Positions 1 to 7,823 are shown, counted from the stretch's first letter. The stretch: 35,235 nucleotides of DNA from Chloroflexota bacterium (GCA_013112725.1 JABFFZ010000060.1:1-35235); one strand, 5' to 3'. The notes: generated from the letters alone by a model not told the origin. Made by a program: numbers and translations.

Positions 1-247
1 GTTGATGAAACCACTCCTACGTGTCGTCTGCGCTCGTTAACCGGAGACAGTGCCCGCGGTTACGATGAGATGCCAGCTTACCGACAAGTAAGCTGGAGAT
101 GCTGGTTTGTTGCCAGTGGTCAGCCAGGCTTAGACGAAAGTAGGCTGTTTTTGCTGTTTGGCGTATCTGTTTTTAAGGTGCAAAAGTCGTGTTTTTAGTT
201 TTTATTTCCGCCATTTGCTCTTAGGGTTGGTATTAGGTGTTCAGGTG
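1..247. other. Left-edge region with no recognised gene
   Basis: No gene is recognised. Frame 1 on the plus strand stays open from the window edge to about 200, but its translation resembles no family I know. A 9-bp perfect hairpin lies at 73-81/88-96 with a 6-nt loop, and a second weak stem closes around 130-150 with a GAAA-like loop. The two hairpins could belong to a structured RNA cut by the window edge, but no family-specific core is visible. Confidence 0.3.
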
Positions 248-778
248 TCAGGCGGCGGCGTAGGCCTGGCGCAGCCAGGCGACCAACTCGTCATTCACGT
301 CGTCCACACTGCCCAGGCGTACCCGGTGGCTGACCATCGAATTGAAGCTGCCTGATTTTTCCAACCGCTCCGTTGGCGGCACATCCTTCAAATTGATGCC
401 TACGTCCACGCGACTGGCGGTGGAAGGCTGGATGATGCCAAACTGCTTGTTGCGGCGCAGGCTGACGTAGGCTTTTTTGGGCGCTAACTCCACGTCGGGG
501 CCAAAGTTGGTCACGGCCGTGACCAACGCCTCATACACCGGCAGCAGTTCCGCCTTCGTCCCCGCATACTGCGCCGCCACCAGGTCGTCCGCCGCCTTGG
601 GATCGTCATCCTGTTCCAATGCTTTGATGGCTACCAGATTGGCGTAGCCATACGTTAGACCATGTTCGTCTTTCAGGCGATTCAAAATTTCCCGATGTTT
701 GCTCAACCCAAAGCTGCGGGCAATTATCACCCACTCTTCCAGGCTGTTGCCCGTTTTGGCTTGCAAGTTTTGAATCAT
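248..778 (-). CDS. DUF4287 / DUF5655 domain protein
   Basis: A 176-aa protein of a widespread family of unknown function. Residues about 1-70 match DUF4287, with the typical KTGxSLEEW start followed by a KDEHGLTYGYAN segment. The rest matches DUF5655, with VDVGINLKD and a C-terminal VDDVNDELVAWL. It is probably a small cytosolic protein. The ATG at 778 has no ribosome-binding site of its own. An excellent AAGGAGGT lies further upstream, before an ATG at 808 that is in the same frame but separated by a TAA at 782-784. The eight codons before that TAA read MSSVDEAT, which is how family members usually begin. The gene is therefore either disrupted, reinitiated at 778, or carries a base error. 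The family call is firm; the function is unknown. Confidence 0.85.
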   Translation of the reverse strand: MIQNLQAKTGNSLEEWVIIARSFGLSKHREILNRLKDEHGLTYGYANLVAIKALEQDDDPKAADDLVAAQYAGTKAELLPVYEALVTAVTNFGPDVELAPKKAYVSLRRNKQFGIIQPSTASRVDVGINLKDVPPTERLEKSGSFNSMVSHRVRLGSVDDVNDELVAWLRQAYAAA

Positions 779-781
779 GGT

Positions 782-808
782 TTAGGTCGCTTCATCTACA
801 GAAGACAT
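782..808 (-). other. Eight-codon leader ORF with strong Shine-Dalgarno, cut by in-frame TAA
   Basis: ATG at 806-808, eight codons (MSSVDEAT), then TAA at 782-784. Only one ACC codon separates that TAA from the ATG of the DUF4287 gene, in the same frame. AAGGAGGT sits 4 nt upstream of the ATG. It reads as the true N-terminus of the downstream protein separated by a nonsense codon. A leader peptide with reinitiation is the alternative. Confidence 0.6.
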
Positions 809-828
809 GTTGACCTCCTTCAGTAGTG

Positions 829-884
829 CCAGGCAAGGGGCAGAACCATTTTGGTTAACCCAGGTAAGGCAGCCCCTTGCCTGG
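829..884. repeat. Intergenic hairpin, 13-bp perfect arms
   Basis: Arms at 829-841 and 872-884 are perfect complements (CCAGGCAAGGGGC). The 30-nt loop itself contains ACCATTTTGGTTAACC. It lies between the carboxylesterase stop and the DUF4287 leader on the minus strand, so it may end the esterase transcript. No T-run follows. A related, less perfect copy follows nrfA at 11717-11776. Confidence 0.6.
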
Positions 885-898
885 TACCGCAAATCGCC

Positions 899-2566
899 TT
901 ACGTCGCTAAAAGTTCGGGCATGGCGTCTAACAACCGGTGCAGCCGCCGTTGGATAATCTCGTACTGTGCGGCACGGGTTATATCAGTCGCGCCCAATTG
1001 GTTGCCAATGCCCAGGCGCATTTGCTGGGGCACGGCCGTTTGATCATAACGAGGCCACGCTGGCCGGCCGGGCATATTGGGGTTGCCCATGCTGGCAAAC
1101 TGCGTCCAATAGTCGCCCATCACCTGCGTCAGGGCGTCGTCATCGGGAGTACGGTCAAACAGCGGTATTTTGCTGCCATGCACAAACGAAAGTTCGGCGG
1201 CGTGGTACGCCCCGGCCATTTGCCTGGCTGCGGGCGGCGTCCGCGTGAAGAAATAATTGTAAACCGGCTGCCCGGCTCTGGCCGCCTGCGCCGCATAAAA
1301 ATCGCTGACCGCGCCAAAAAAACTGTCGCCCATCAAGGCCATGCCTGCCCGCCCCTGACCCTGCTCCAGGCCGGGATACAGGCTAAAAAGGGCATCACTA
1401 TCCGTGCCAAATTCCTGGCGGATGAGTCCGGCAATTTGCGCCGGCTGAACATTGTCCCGGCCAAATTCGGCCACCGGTGACGGGAAAATGGGGTACAGCA
1501 ATGTCCCTTCGTCGGCATTGCTGCCCACGATCAGGGGCACACGCGCCTGGTCGCCATCCCGGAAAGCAGCGGGAGGGCTTTTAGGCAGCACATAACCATC
1601 TATCACCGGATGGAAACGGTGGAATTCTTCCGCCTCTCGCCACCGTTTGTAGAGTTCCGCCGCCGGTATCTGGCGCAGTTGCTCTAATTGAGCACGGCCC
1701 GAAGCTACTTTGGGTTCGCCGTCGCCCACCAGATACGTGGCAAATTCGCGCCCAAACTCTTCCAGCGCCGGCCGGTTCAAAAATGGCTGTTTCAAGAAAA
1801 GCATCTGGCCGGAATTGCCGGGGCTTTGCATGATGGCTTTGTGGAATAGCCCCCGCGCCAGCGGTGAAGTGAGCATATGCGCCACCGATTCACCACCGGC
1901 CGATTCGCCAAAGATGGTCACATTATCCGGGTCGCCGCCAAAGGCACTGATGTTCTCTTGCACCCAACGCAGGGCGGCAATCTGGTCGAGCGTGCCATAA
2001 TTGCCGGAGACGCCCTGCGGCGATTCCTGGCTCAGTTCGGGGTGAGCAAAATACCCCATCAACCCCAGGCGGTAGTTGAAGGTGACGACCACCACGCCCC
2101 GATGCGCCAGGGCGTTGCTATCATAAAAAATCTCGCCGCCGCTGCCATCCTGGTGGTCGCCACCATGAATCCAGACCATAACCGGGAGATAGCCGTGGCC
2201 ACCCAACATCGGCGTACGCACATTGAGGTATAGACAATCCTCGCTTTCTTTTGGTTTGGGCAAGACTTTGAACAGCAGTTTGACCGCCTCCGTTTTCAGC
2301 CCGTTCCACCCCTGCCCTACTACCAGCGCATTCATAAACTTTTCAAAACCCATCGCCAGTTGAAACGCCGTCGGGCTGTATTTGGTCGCCGGGCGGACCC
2401 CTTCCCAGGGCGTCACCGGTTGCGGCGGCTGCCAGCGCCGTGCGCCTACCGGCGGTGCGGCATAGGGGATGCCTTTGAAAACGGCAATCTGCCCCCTATC
2501 TTGAAATAAACCATGCACCAGGCCACCGCCGGTACGTACCTCTGGAGTTGCGCTTTCTTTTGCCAT
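899..2566 (-). CDS. Type-B carboxylesterase (COesterase family)
   Basis: A 555-aa alpha/beta hydrolase of the carboxylesterase/para-nitrobenzyl esterase family, expected to hydrolyse carboxylic esters. The nucleophile is Ser222 in GESAGG, the acid is Glu353 in SNADEGTL and the base is His455 in GAYHAAE. The oxyanion-hole HGG is at 134-136. The family marker EDCLYLNV is near 109-117. No signal peptide is visible, so the protein is probably cytosolic. A GAGGTG ribosome-binding site precedes the ATG. The length is normal for the family and no domain is missing. The substrate cannot be read from sequence. It is transcribed toward the DUF4287 gene but separated from it by a hairpin. Confidence 0.93.
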   Translation of the reverse strand: MAKESATPEVRTGGGLVHGLFQDRGQIAVFKGIPYAAPPVGARRWQPPQPVTPWEGVRPATKYSPTAFQLAMGFEKFMNALVVGQGWNGLKTEAVKLLFKVLPKPKESEDCLYLNVRTPMLGGHGYLPVMVWIHGGDHQDGSGGEIFYDSNALAHRGVVVVTFNYRLGLMGYFAHPELSQESPQGVSGNYGTLDQIAALRWVQENISAFGGDPDNVTIFGESAGGESVAHMLTSPLARGLFHKAIMQSPGNSGQMLFLKQPFLNRPALEEFGREFATYLVGDGEPKVASGRAQLEQLRQIPAAELYKRWREAEEFHRFHPVIDGYVLPKSPPAAFRDGDQARVPLIVGSNADEGTLLYPIFPSPVAEFGRDNVQPAQIAGLIRQEFGTDSDALFSLYPGLEQGQGRAGMALMGDSFFGAVSDFYAAQAARAGQPVYNYFFTRTPPAARQMAGAYHAAELSFVHGSKIPLFDRTPDDDALTQVMGDYWTQFASMGNPNMPGRPAWPRYDQTAVPQQMRLGIGNQLGATDITRAAQYEIIQRRLHRLLDAMPELLAT

Positions 2567-2698
2567 CGTTTCACCTCATCTTTGGGCATATGGGTATGTG
2601 GAAATTATGTTGTCGGGCGGCCTGCCGCCGAGAATGGCAGACATTCGTTGCGGAAAAATATCACAGCTTTGGTTTTCAGGCCAAAAATTTATGAAGTT

Positions 2699-2754
2699 AG
2701 CAGGTGGCAAGTGGCAGGTACTTGCCACCTGCTAACTGCCACTTGCTACCTGCC
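2699..2754. repeat. Heptad-unit palindromic array (GTGGCAA type)
   Basis: Seven-nt units (GTGGCAA, GTGGCAG, GTACTTG, CCACCTG, CTAACTG, CCACTTG, CTACCTG) run on and turn into their own complement. The perfect 13-bp arms are 2699-2711 and 2721-2733. It lies in the gap between the divergent esterase and DUF58 genes, just upstream of the DUF58 start. Confidence 0.75.
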
Positions 2755-2777
2755 CCACCTGTGGCACAATTTGGGTT

Positions 2778-4058
2778 ATGAAATCTCTCGGCCTGCCAGC
2801 GCCTGCCCACACCCAGATCAGCCTGCGGCTGCGGCTGCCCGCGCTCTCGCTGCTTTTTCTGTTGATCGCTGCCTTTGTCTTGCCAGACCGGGTGTGGAAC
2901 ACGCTGCTTATTGGCCTGGGGGGGATGTTTCTGGTGGCGTATGGCTGGGTGTGGTATCTGGCGCGGGGGCTGCACGCAATGCGGCAGACGGAGCGGCATT
3001 GGTTGGCGGTGGGCGACCAGTTGGCCGAGCGTTTTGAGGTGTGGAACAACAGCCCCGTCCCGGCGCTGTGGGTAGAGGTGATGGACGATTCCAATGTGCC
3101 TGGCTATCAGGCGGCGGTGGTGCGCAGTCCGGGGATTGATCGTCGGGATCGGTGGCGGCAAACGGCCGTGTGCCAGCAGCGTGGGCAATACCGGCTTGGC
3201 CCCTGGCGCATCCGCGCCGGCGACCCATTTGGCATCTTTACCATGACCCGCTACTACCCCCAAAGCCAGGAGATCATCATCCATCCGCCTATTCACATCC
3301 GGCTGCCCATCAGCCTGCCCGCCGGGCAAAGCAGCGGGCGGCAGCGGGCGCGGCAGCGCAGTTTGCAGGCCACCATCAATGCCGCCACCACCCGCCATTA
3401 TGTGCCCGGCGATCCCCTACGCTGGATTCACTGGCGCACCAGCGCCCACCAGGACAAACTCTATGTGCGCCAGTTTGATATGGACGCTACCGGGGACATC
3501 TGGCTGGTACTGGACATGCAGGCAGCGGTGCAGTTGGGCAGCGGCATGGCGGGCACGGAGGAACATGCGGTGCTGCTGGCGGCTTCATTGGCGGCGCGGG
3601 CTTTGGCCCAAAATCGAGCGGTGGGGGTGGCGGGTTACGGCCGTACCCCCCAGATCATCCCCCCCGGTCAGGGACAGGGGCAGGAGTGGCGCATCATGCG
3701 GGCGCTGGCACTGGTGCGGGCCGATGGGGATATTGACCTGACGGTGGCGCTGCGGGATGTGGGCCGGGCGGCCGAAAAGTACAGCACGGCCGTGATCATT
3801 ACCCCCAGCGCCGACCCGGTCTGGCTGCCGCAACTGCTGCACCTGACGCGGCAGAGCATTGACAGCAGCGTCATTTTGCTTGACCGGCCCAGTTTTGGCG
3901 GCACGGAAGCCAGCCAACCCATGCAAGAAGCAATACAACTATTGGGGGTAATGACCGTAGTCATTCACCAGGGCGAGGTTGGCATGCCCTTACAAGAGCC
4001 GAAAAAGGTGGAATATCGCGTGACGCCGTTGGGGAGAGTGGTGGAGTTGAGTAATTGA
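2778..4058 (+). CDS. DUF58 domain protein
   Basis: A 426-aa protein. Two hydrophobic segments near residues 23-58 anchor it, followed by a long soluble part. The DUF58 signature is the stretch with YVPGDPLRWIHWRTSA followed by LYVRQFD near residues 210-235. A vWA-like fold with a LVLDM strand follows. In many bacteria DUF58 proteins are encoded with a MoxR ATPase and a transglutaminase; neither is here, so this copy stands alone. The role is inferred only loosely as envelope- or chaperone-associated. The start ATG at 2778 has a poor ribosome-binding site. The last codons and the TGA stop lie inside the octad palindrome at 4051-4082. Confidence 0.85.
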   Translation: MKSLGLPAPAHTQISLRLRLPALSLLFLLIAAFVLPDRVWNTLLIGLGGMFLVAYGWVWYLARGLHAMRQTERHWLAVGDQLAERFEVWNNSPVPALWVEVMDDSNVPGYQAAVVRSPGIDRRDRWRQTAVCQQRGQYRLGPWRIRAGDPFGIFTMTRYYPQSQEIIIHPPIHIRLPISLPAGQSSGRQRARQRSLQATINAATTRHYVPGDPLRWIHWRTSAHQDKLYVRQFDMDATGDIWLVLDMQAAVQLGSGMAGTEEHAVLLAASLAARALAQNRAVGVAGYGRTPQIIPPGQGQGQEWRIMRALALVRADGDIDLTVALRDVGRAAEKYSTAVIITPSADPVWLPQLLHLTRQSIDSSVILLDRPSFGGTEASQPMQEAIQLLGVMTVVIHQGEVGMPLQEPKKVEYRVTPLGRVVELSN

Positions 4059-4092
4059 GTAATTAGGTAATTACTCGATTACCCAATTACCT
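4051..4092. terminator. Octad palindrome between convergent genes (family A, copy 1)
   Basis: GAGTAATTA at 4057-4065 is a perfect complement of TAATTACTC at 4068-4076. Pairing extends outward with one mismatch to 4051-4082. It sits exactly between the convergent DUF58 and CBS genes, contains the DUF58 TGA and abuts the CBS TAA. It probably acts as a bidirectional terminator. Confidence 0.65.
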
Positions 4093-4095
4093 GAT

Positions 4096-4566
4096 TTACC
4101 CCTCTTCGTAGTGTGCATACGGCGGGGTGGGGGTGTCTTGTGACTTTTGCCAGTCATGCACCACCATGCGGAAAATGTCTGATTCCGTCAAGATACCCAC
4201 CAGTTTGTCGTTGTTGTCCAGCACGGGCAGGCCGCTGATTTTGTGCTGATACATGATCTGGGCAGCTTCGCCGATGGTGGTTTCTGGGGTGGTGGTCAGC
4301 ACCGGTCGGGTCATTATATCAGCTACCGTCAGGCGGGCCAGCAGGTAGTTGAGTTCCCAGGCGCTCAGCGAACTGGTGGTGGAGGGTTTGGCTTCGCGCA
4401 CATCTCCATGCGTGAGAATGCCCAGCAAACGGCCGTCGGCGTCCACCACCGGCAGCCGTCTGATGCTCTTATCCCGCATGAGATTGCCCGCGTCTAATAC
4501 ACCCATATGGGGTACGGCCGTGATTACTTCCCGTGTCATCCAATCTTTCACCAGTTCCAGTCTCAT
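4096..4566 (-). CDS. Two-CBS-domain protein
   Basis: A 156-aa protein made of two CBS domains and little else. Each has the VxDWMT or VADIMT opening, the LPVVD/LPVLD strand and the GILTxxD turn (residues about 5-60 and 78-138). Paired CBS domains bind adenine nucleotides and sense energy state. With no catalytic domain this is probably a stand-alone regulatory subunit whose partner is unknown. A GAGGAG ribosome-binding site precedes the ATG. It is the last gene of the DsbA-VKOR-CBS run on the minus strand. Another two-CBS protein is encoded at 7398-7823. Confidence 0.9.
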   Translation of the reverse strand: MRLELVKDWMTREVITAVPHMGVLDAGNLMRDKSIRRLPVVDADGRLLGILTHGDVREAKPSTTSSLSAWELNYLLARLTVADIMTRPVLTTTPETTIGEAAQIMYQHKISGLPVLDNNDKLVGILTESDIFRMVVHDWQKSQDTPTPPYAHYEEG

Positions 4567-4579
4567 CGCCCACTCCTCT

Positions 4580-4650
4580 AAAATAATTATGAATTATGAA
4601 GGATGAATTATGAAGGGCGGCTGATACCAGCCACTTACCACAAGCCACCG
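4580..4650. repeat. Mixed heptad-unit arrays upstream of the CBS gene
   Basis: Read on the minus strand, 7-nt units of CATAATT type (four copies including CATCCTT) occupy about 4582-4612. Next to them, plus-strand units ACCAGCC, ACTTACC, ACAAGCC, ACCGGCT occupy about 4627-4655. Together they fill the gap between the VKOR stop and the CBS start. Confidence 0.55.
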
Positions 4651-4653
4651 GCT

Positions 4654-5097
4654 TCACTCATATTGTCTGCTGCGTAGATAACTGATAGCCAATAGGAAGA
4701 TGATTGTAATCAAAACGGCCGATACCAGGCAATACCGGCAGAAAGCATGAATGACAAACGCTTCCAACCCCGTCAGTACCAGAGTAAAGAGTAAACCAAA
4801 GCCGGCAGCGCCCACCAGCAGTTCCGGCAGATAACGCTCTCGCAGCGGCGCCCAGTCCTTTAACCAGGTCAGCCCATATATGATAGCGTACCCCAGCAGG
4901 CCGATCAGGGCCACGGGAATGGGGCCAACAGAGGCATAAGGCGCGCCGGGGCCGCTGACTGCGCCACAATCATCCCAACCAGAACCGGTGCAGCCAGACA
5001 GTAACACACCGTTATGAAACAGCAGTAAATAGTGGGCGACTAACAGCCCCAACACAGCAATCGGTTGAATAACGCGCAACTGCCAATCCTGTCGCAT
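4654..5097 (-). CDS. VKOR-family membrane thiol oxidase (DsbB-like role)
   Basis: A 147-aa polytopic membrane protein of the vitamin K epoxide reductase family. In bacteria these pass electrons from DsbA-type proteins to quinone. Cys36 and Cys44 form the loop pair, and CRYC (Cys120/Cys123) is the quinone-proximal CXXC. Four hydrophobic helices are visible. The start is set at the ATG at 5097, because GGAGGT lies just upstream. A longer reading from a TTG at 5142 would translate the intergenic palindrome and is unlikely. It lies 49 bp downstream of the DsbA-like gene, its obvious partner. Confidence 0.9.
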   Translation of the reverse strand: MRQDWQLRVIQPIAVLGLLVAHYLLLFHNGVLLSGCTGSGWDDCGAVSGPGAPYASVGPIPVALIGLLGYAIIYGLTWLKDWAPLRERYLPELLVGAAGFGLLFTLVLTGLEAFVIHAFCRYCLVSAVLITIIFLLAISYLRSRQYE

Positions 5098-5119
5098 TCG
5101 GACCTCCGGTAACAGTAAA

Positions 5120-5158
5120 TGGGTAATTACGTAATTACGCAATTACTCAATTACTCCC
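5120..5158. repeat. Octad palindrome between DsbA and VKOR genes (family A, copy 2)
   Basis: GTAATT and AATTAC units mirror each other across 5121-5157. The TGA stop of the DsbA-like gene (5147-5149) lies inside the array as part of AGTAATTGA. The element is within an apparent operon, so it may only attenuate or process the message. Confidence 0.6.
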
Positions 5159-5827
5159 CAACAACGACTCAATCCGCTGCTGGAAAACGGCTAAGGGCAG
5201 GTTACCACGAATGATGTCGGCGCCGAGGGCGAAGCTGGGTGTACTGTTGATGCCGGCGCTGGCAGCAGCTTGCATGTTGCGGCGCACCACCTGCTCATAG
5301 TCGTTATCGGCCAGGCAGGCGGCAAAAGCAGTCATGTCCAGCCCCGCTGATGCCGCCGCCGTTTGAAAACCTTCCGTTGTGTTGTACAGCGGCGAGCTTT
5401 GCAGGTCAAAAGCGGCACGATGATAGGCGGGGAAGTTGTCTTGTTCGGCAGCGCACAGCGCCGCAATGGCCGAGGGTATGGTACCGCCGGGTTGGCTGGA
5501 CAGGGCAAAGGGCATCACCACCCATTTTACCTGTCCTGTTTCCACGTATTGTTGGTGAAGTTTCACGGCCGTGTCTGTATTAAAATTGCGGCAGTGCCCA
5601 CAGCCATAATCAGAAACCTCAACCACCGTCACCAGCGCATTGGCCGCCCCTTCCACAATACAATTTTCCGGGTTTTGTTCACAGTACCGCTCCAATTTCA
5701 GCGTCTCCGGCTCACGCAGCGCCACCGCCATCAGCCCCACCAATACCATGCCTCCGATCACCATCCCACCGATTACCCACCAGTTGGTCTTTTGTTTTTT
5801 TCTTTGTTTTCTAGCGCTCTTTGCCAT
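5147..5827 (-). CDS. DsbA-like thiol:disulfide oxidoreductase, membrane-anchored
   Basis: A 226-aa protein with a basic N-terminus and one membrane anchor at about residues 15-37, so the thioredoxin-fold domain faces outside. The active site is CGHC at residues 76-79 and the cis-proline follows in NSTPS near residue 197. This is the Thioredoxin_4/DsbA-like layout. It should introduce disulfides into exported proteins and be reoxidised by the VKOR protein encoded just downstream. An additional Cys49/Cys56 pair near the anchor is unusual and could form a structural disulfide. A GAGGT ribosome-binding site precedes the ATG. The stop codon lies in the family A palindrome. Confidence 0.9.
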   Translation of the reverse strand: MAKSARKQRKKQKTNWWVIGGMVIGGMVLVGLMAVALREPETLKLERYCEQNPENCIVEGAANALVTVVEVSDYGCGHCRNFNTDTAVKLHQQYVETGQVKWVVMPFALSSQPGGTIPSAIAALCAAEQDNFPAYHRAAFDLQSSPLYNTTEGFQTAAASAGLDMTAFAACLADNDYEQVVRRNMQAAASAGINSTPSFALGADIIRGNLPLAVFQQRIESLLGSN

Positions 5828-5840
5828 TGTTTACCTCGAA

Positions 5841-5900
5841 TAGAGATTGGGGATTGGAGATTAGAGAGTGAACCAATCTCCAATCTCTAATCTCCATCCC
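5841..5900. repeat. Heptad-unit palindromic array (GATTGGA type)
   Basis: Units GATTGGG, GATTGGA and GATTAGA are followed by AATCTCC, AATCTCT and AATCTCC. Perfect 13-bp arms lie at 5855-5867 and 5884-5896. It is just upstream of the DsbA-like start, on the 5-prime side of that operon. Confidence 0.7.
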
Positions 5901-5951
5901 CACAAATTAACTAACCTGCCCCTCTATAGCACTCCCAAATGAGTTGTGAAT

Positions 5952-5999
5952 GGAGGAGAGGCTTTAGCCGATGCGTGGTTCGCCTAAAGGCTCTCCTCC
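5952..5999. repeat. GGAGG-CTTTAG hairpin, copy 1
   Basis: Arms 5952-5967 and 5984-5999 are complementary over 16 bp with one mismatch. The same sequence family recurs with perfect 21-bp arms at 31618-31664. It lies in the divergent gap 5828-6223 between the DsbA-like and DHOD-like genes, which holds only this hairpin and two heptad arrays. Confidence 0.65.
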
Positions 6000-6147
6000 G
6001 ACTGTCCACATTTCAGATAGGGTCGCTATATGAAGTCTAACGCAATAGGGAAGGTGGGGGAGTGCGCATTGTAATTACTCGCGCCTGACATCTATCACAA
6101 TCAACTGGACGGTTTAACAAGAGTGGGTATGATTTGTTACAAGAAAA

Positions 6148-6208
6148 GTGGCTGGTGGTTAGTGGCTGGTGGTTGGTGGGTTTACCAGCCACCAGCCACC
6201 AGCCACTA
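6148..6208. repeat. Heptad-unit palindromic array (GTGGCTG type)
   Basis: Units such as GTGGCTG, GTGGTTA, GTGGTTG run into CACCAGC units. Perfect 13-bp arms lie at 6160-6172 and 6196-6208. The array ends 15 nt before the DHOD-like start codon, so it would form a strong 5-prime-UTR hairpin. Confidence 0.7.
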
Positions 6209-6223
6209 CAAACGAGTAATTTT

Positions 6224-7219
6224 ATGGCTGATCTGACCACATCTTATTTAGGACTGACCTTAAGAAATCCGTTGATTGCTTCGGCCTCACCGCTGTCCGC
6301 CAGTGTGGAGACCATTCGCCAGATGGCAGAGGCAGGGGTAGCGGCGGTGGTGCTGCCTTCGCTGTTTGAAGAGCAAATCGAACTGCGCGACCTGGGCGTT
6401 CACGACGCCAGTAAAGCCAACCAGGCATTGCTGCCCGACGCGCTGCAACATATCCCGGAAATGAAAGAGTATAACCAGGGGGCGGGTGGTTATCTGGCGC
6501 ATATTTACCAGGTGAAAAAAGCAGTATCTATATCGGTTATTGCCAGTTTGAATGGGTATTATAGCGGTGGTTGGGTGCAATATGCCCGGCTGATTGAGGC
6601 GGCGGGCGCGGATGCGCTGGAGCTCAACATTTATCACCTGGCAACCAAACCACATATTTCGGGGACGGAAGTGGAGCAGATGTATTTGAATCTGGTTCGC
6701 AGTGTTAAGGATAAAATCCGGATTCCGGTAGCGGTGAAGATCAGCCCCTACTTTAGCGCCATGACCCATATGGCGGTGCAGCTTGATCAGGCTGGCGCGG
6801 ATGCGTTGGTGCTGTTTAACCGGTTTTACCAGCCAGATATTGACCCGGAAATGGAGCAGGTGATTCCCAGCCTGGAGTTAAGCGACGCCAGAGAATTACG
6901 GCTGCGGCTGCGCTGGGTAGGTATTCTGGCGCAGTATGTCAAGGCTGACCTGGCGGTAACGGGTGGGGTTCATTCCGGGCTGGATATGTTGAAATGTGTG
7001 TTGGCCGGGGCCAGGGTGGTCGAAGTGGCTTCGGCGCTGCTGAAATATGGCGTGGGACATATTGCCACGATGCTGTCAGACCTTGACACATGGTTGGCTG
7101 AGCATGGGCATGAGGCGTTACGGCCGTTACACGGCCGTATGAGCCAACCCAATGTCGCCGACCCGGCCGCCTTTGAACGGGCGAATTATATGCATGTGTT
7201 GAAGACGGGATTTGGGTGA
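6224..7219 (+). CDS. Dihydroorotate dehydrogenase-like flavoprotein
   Basis: A 331-aa TIM-barrel protein of the dihydroorotate dehydrogenase-like group. The FMN-phosphate end of the barrel is seen in TGGVHSGLDMLKCVLAGA near residues 246-263, and a KISPYF lysine lies in the middle. The substrate motif of true PyrD (NxSCPN with its catalytic Cys/Ser) is absent; the equivalent strand reads ELNIYHLATKPH. Orotate formation is therefore doubtful. I chose the ATG at 6224 because everything before it translates the heptad array. The ribosome-binding site is weak. The next gene on the same strand is a two-CBS protein. Confidence 0.8.
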   Translation: MADLTTSYLGLTLRNPLIASASPLSASVETIRQMAEAGVAAVVLPSLFEEQIELRDLGVHDASKANQALLPDALQHIPEMKEYNQGAGGYLAHIYQVKKAVSISVIASLNGYYSGGWVQYARLIEAAGADALELNIYHLATKPHISGTEVEQMYLNLVRSVKDKIRIPVAVKISPYFSAMTHMAVQLDQAGADALVLFNRFYQPDIDPEMEQVIPSLELSDARELRLRLRWVGILAQYVKADLAVTGGVHSGLDMLKCVLAGARVVEVASALLKYGVGHIATMLSDLDTWLAEHGHEALRPLHGRMSQPNVADPAAFERANYMHVLKTGFG

Positions 7220-7318
7220 GAGATTGGGGGATTGGGCGGCTGAGCAAAATCACGGCCGTTGATGACATTTATCAATGACGGCCACCCCTCTCATCCTTTA
7301 CACTGCATTTATAACTCC

Positions 7319-7379
7319 AATAGTGGCTGGTAGCGGGTGGCTTGTACCAGCCACAAGCAACCAGCAACCAGCCACTATT
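7319..7379. repeat. Heptad-unit palindromic array upstream of CBS gene
   Basis: Units GTGGCTG, GTAGCGG, GTGGCTT, GTACCAG, CCACAAG, CAACCAG, CAACCAG. Outer 13-bp arms are 7319-7331 and 7367-7379. It ends immediately before the AAAGGAGG of the next gene, in the same position as the array at 6148. Confidence 0.7.
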
Positions 7380-7397
7380 TACAAAGGAGGCAACGCC

Positions 7398-7823
7398 ATG
7401 TTAACCGTGAATGATTTGATGACTCTGATTCCTAATACGGTCACACCAGACACGCCGCTGCGTACCATTGTCGGCGTCATGAAGTCACAGGGCTGCCGCC
7501 AACTACCGGTGCTGGACAACGGCCGTCTGGTGGGCATTATCACCGACCGCGATGTGCGCCTGGTGATGAATTCGCCCATTGTGCTGCACGGCCGTTGGCA
7601 AGACGAAGAACTGCTAGACAAAGTGACCGCCGAAAGCTGCATGACGCCCAATCCGGTAATGGTAACGCCAGATACACCCGCCGCTAAAGCCGCCGAAATG
7701 TTGGCGCTCTACAAGTTCGGCGCGCTGCCAGTTGTAGAAGCTGGTACGCTGGTAGGCATCATCACGGTGACAGACTTCTTGGAATATCTGGCGGAGGAGC
7801 TGGCAGGGGAAGAGTCGTCGTAA
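7398..7823 (+). CDS. Two-CBS-domain protein
   Basis: A 141-aa stand-alone pair of CBS domains (about residues 4-60 and 78-136), each with the D/MT opening, an LPVLD or LPVVE strand and a GIITxxD turn. It probably binds an adenine nucleotide and regulates a partner. The start is the ATG at 7398, because AAAGGAGG lies 8 nt upstream. A longer in-frame reading from 7275 only translates the intergenic array. It follows the DHOD-like gene by about 180 bp and is similar in design to the CBS protein at 4096-4566. Confidence 0.9.
   Translation: MLTVNDLMTLIPNTVTPDTPLRTIVGVMKSQGCRQLPVLDNGRLVGIITDRDVRLVMNSPIVLHGRWQDEELLDKVTAESCMTPNPVMVTPDTPAAKAAEMLALYKFGALPVVEAGTLVGIITVTDFLEYLAEELAGEESS

Noticed and set aside
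1..160. A fragment of a group II intron or other structured RNA
   Set aside because: Two small hairpins and a GAAA-like loop are present, but no domain V, no exon-binding site and no known RNA core could be identified.
158..355. A 65-codon plus-strand ORF at the left edge
   Set aside because: It overlaps the 3-prime end of the DUF4287 gene and has no ribosome-binding site and no recognisable sequence.
938..1480. Long plus-strand ORFs across the esterase, APS reductase and BNR genes
   Set aside because: They are shadows of strongly supported minus- or plus-strand genes, without ribosome-binding sites or recognisable domains.
5095..5142. A longer VKOR protein starting at a TTG
   Set aside because: The extra residues come from the intergenic palindrome, and the internal ATG has GGAGGT.
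6134..6223. A longer DHOD-like protein starting at 6134
   Set aside because: These 30 codons translate the GTGGCTG array, and the family start matches the ATG at 6224.
6224..7219. Naming the DHOD-like gene pyrD
   Set aside because: The NxSCPN substrate motif is missing and no other pyrimidine gene is nearby.
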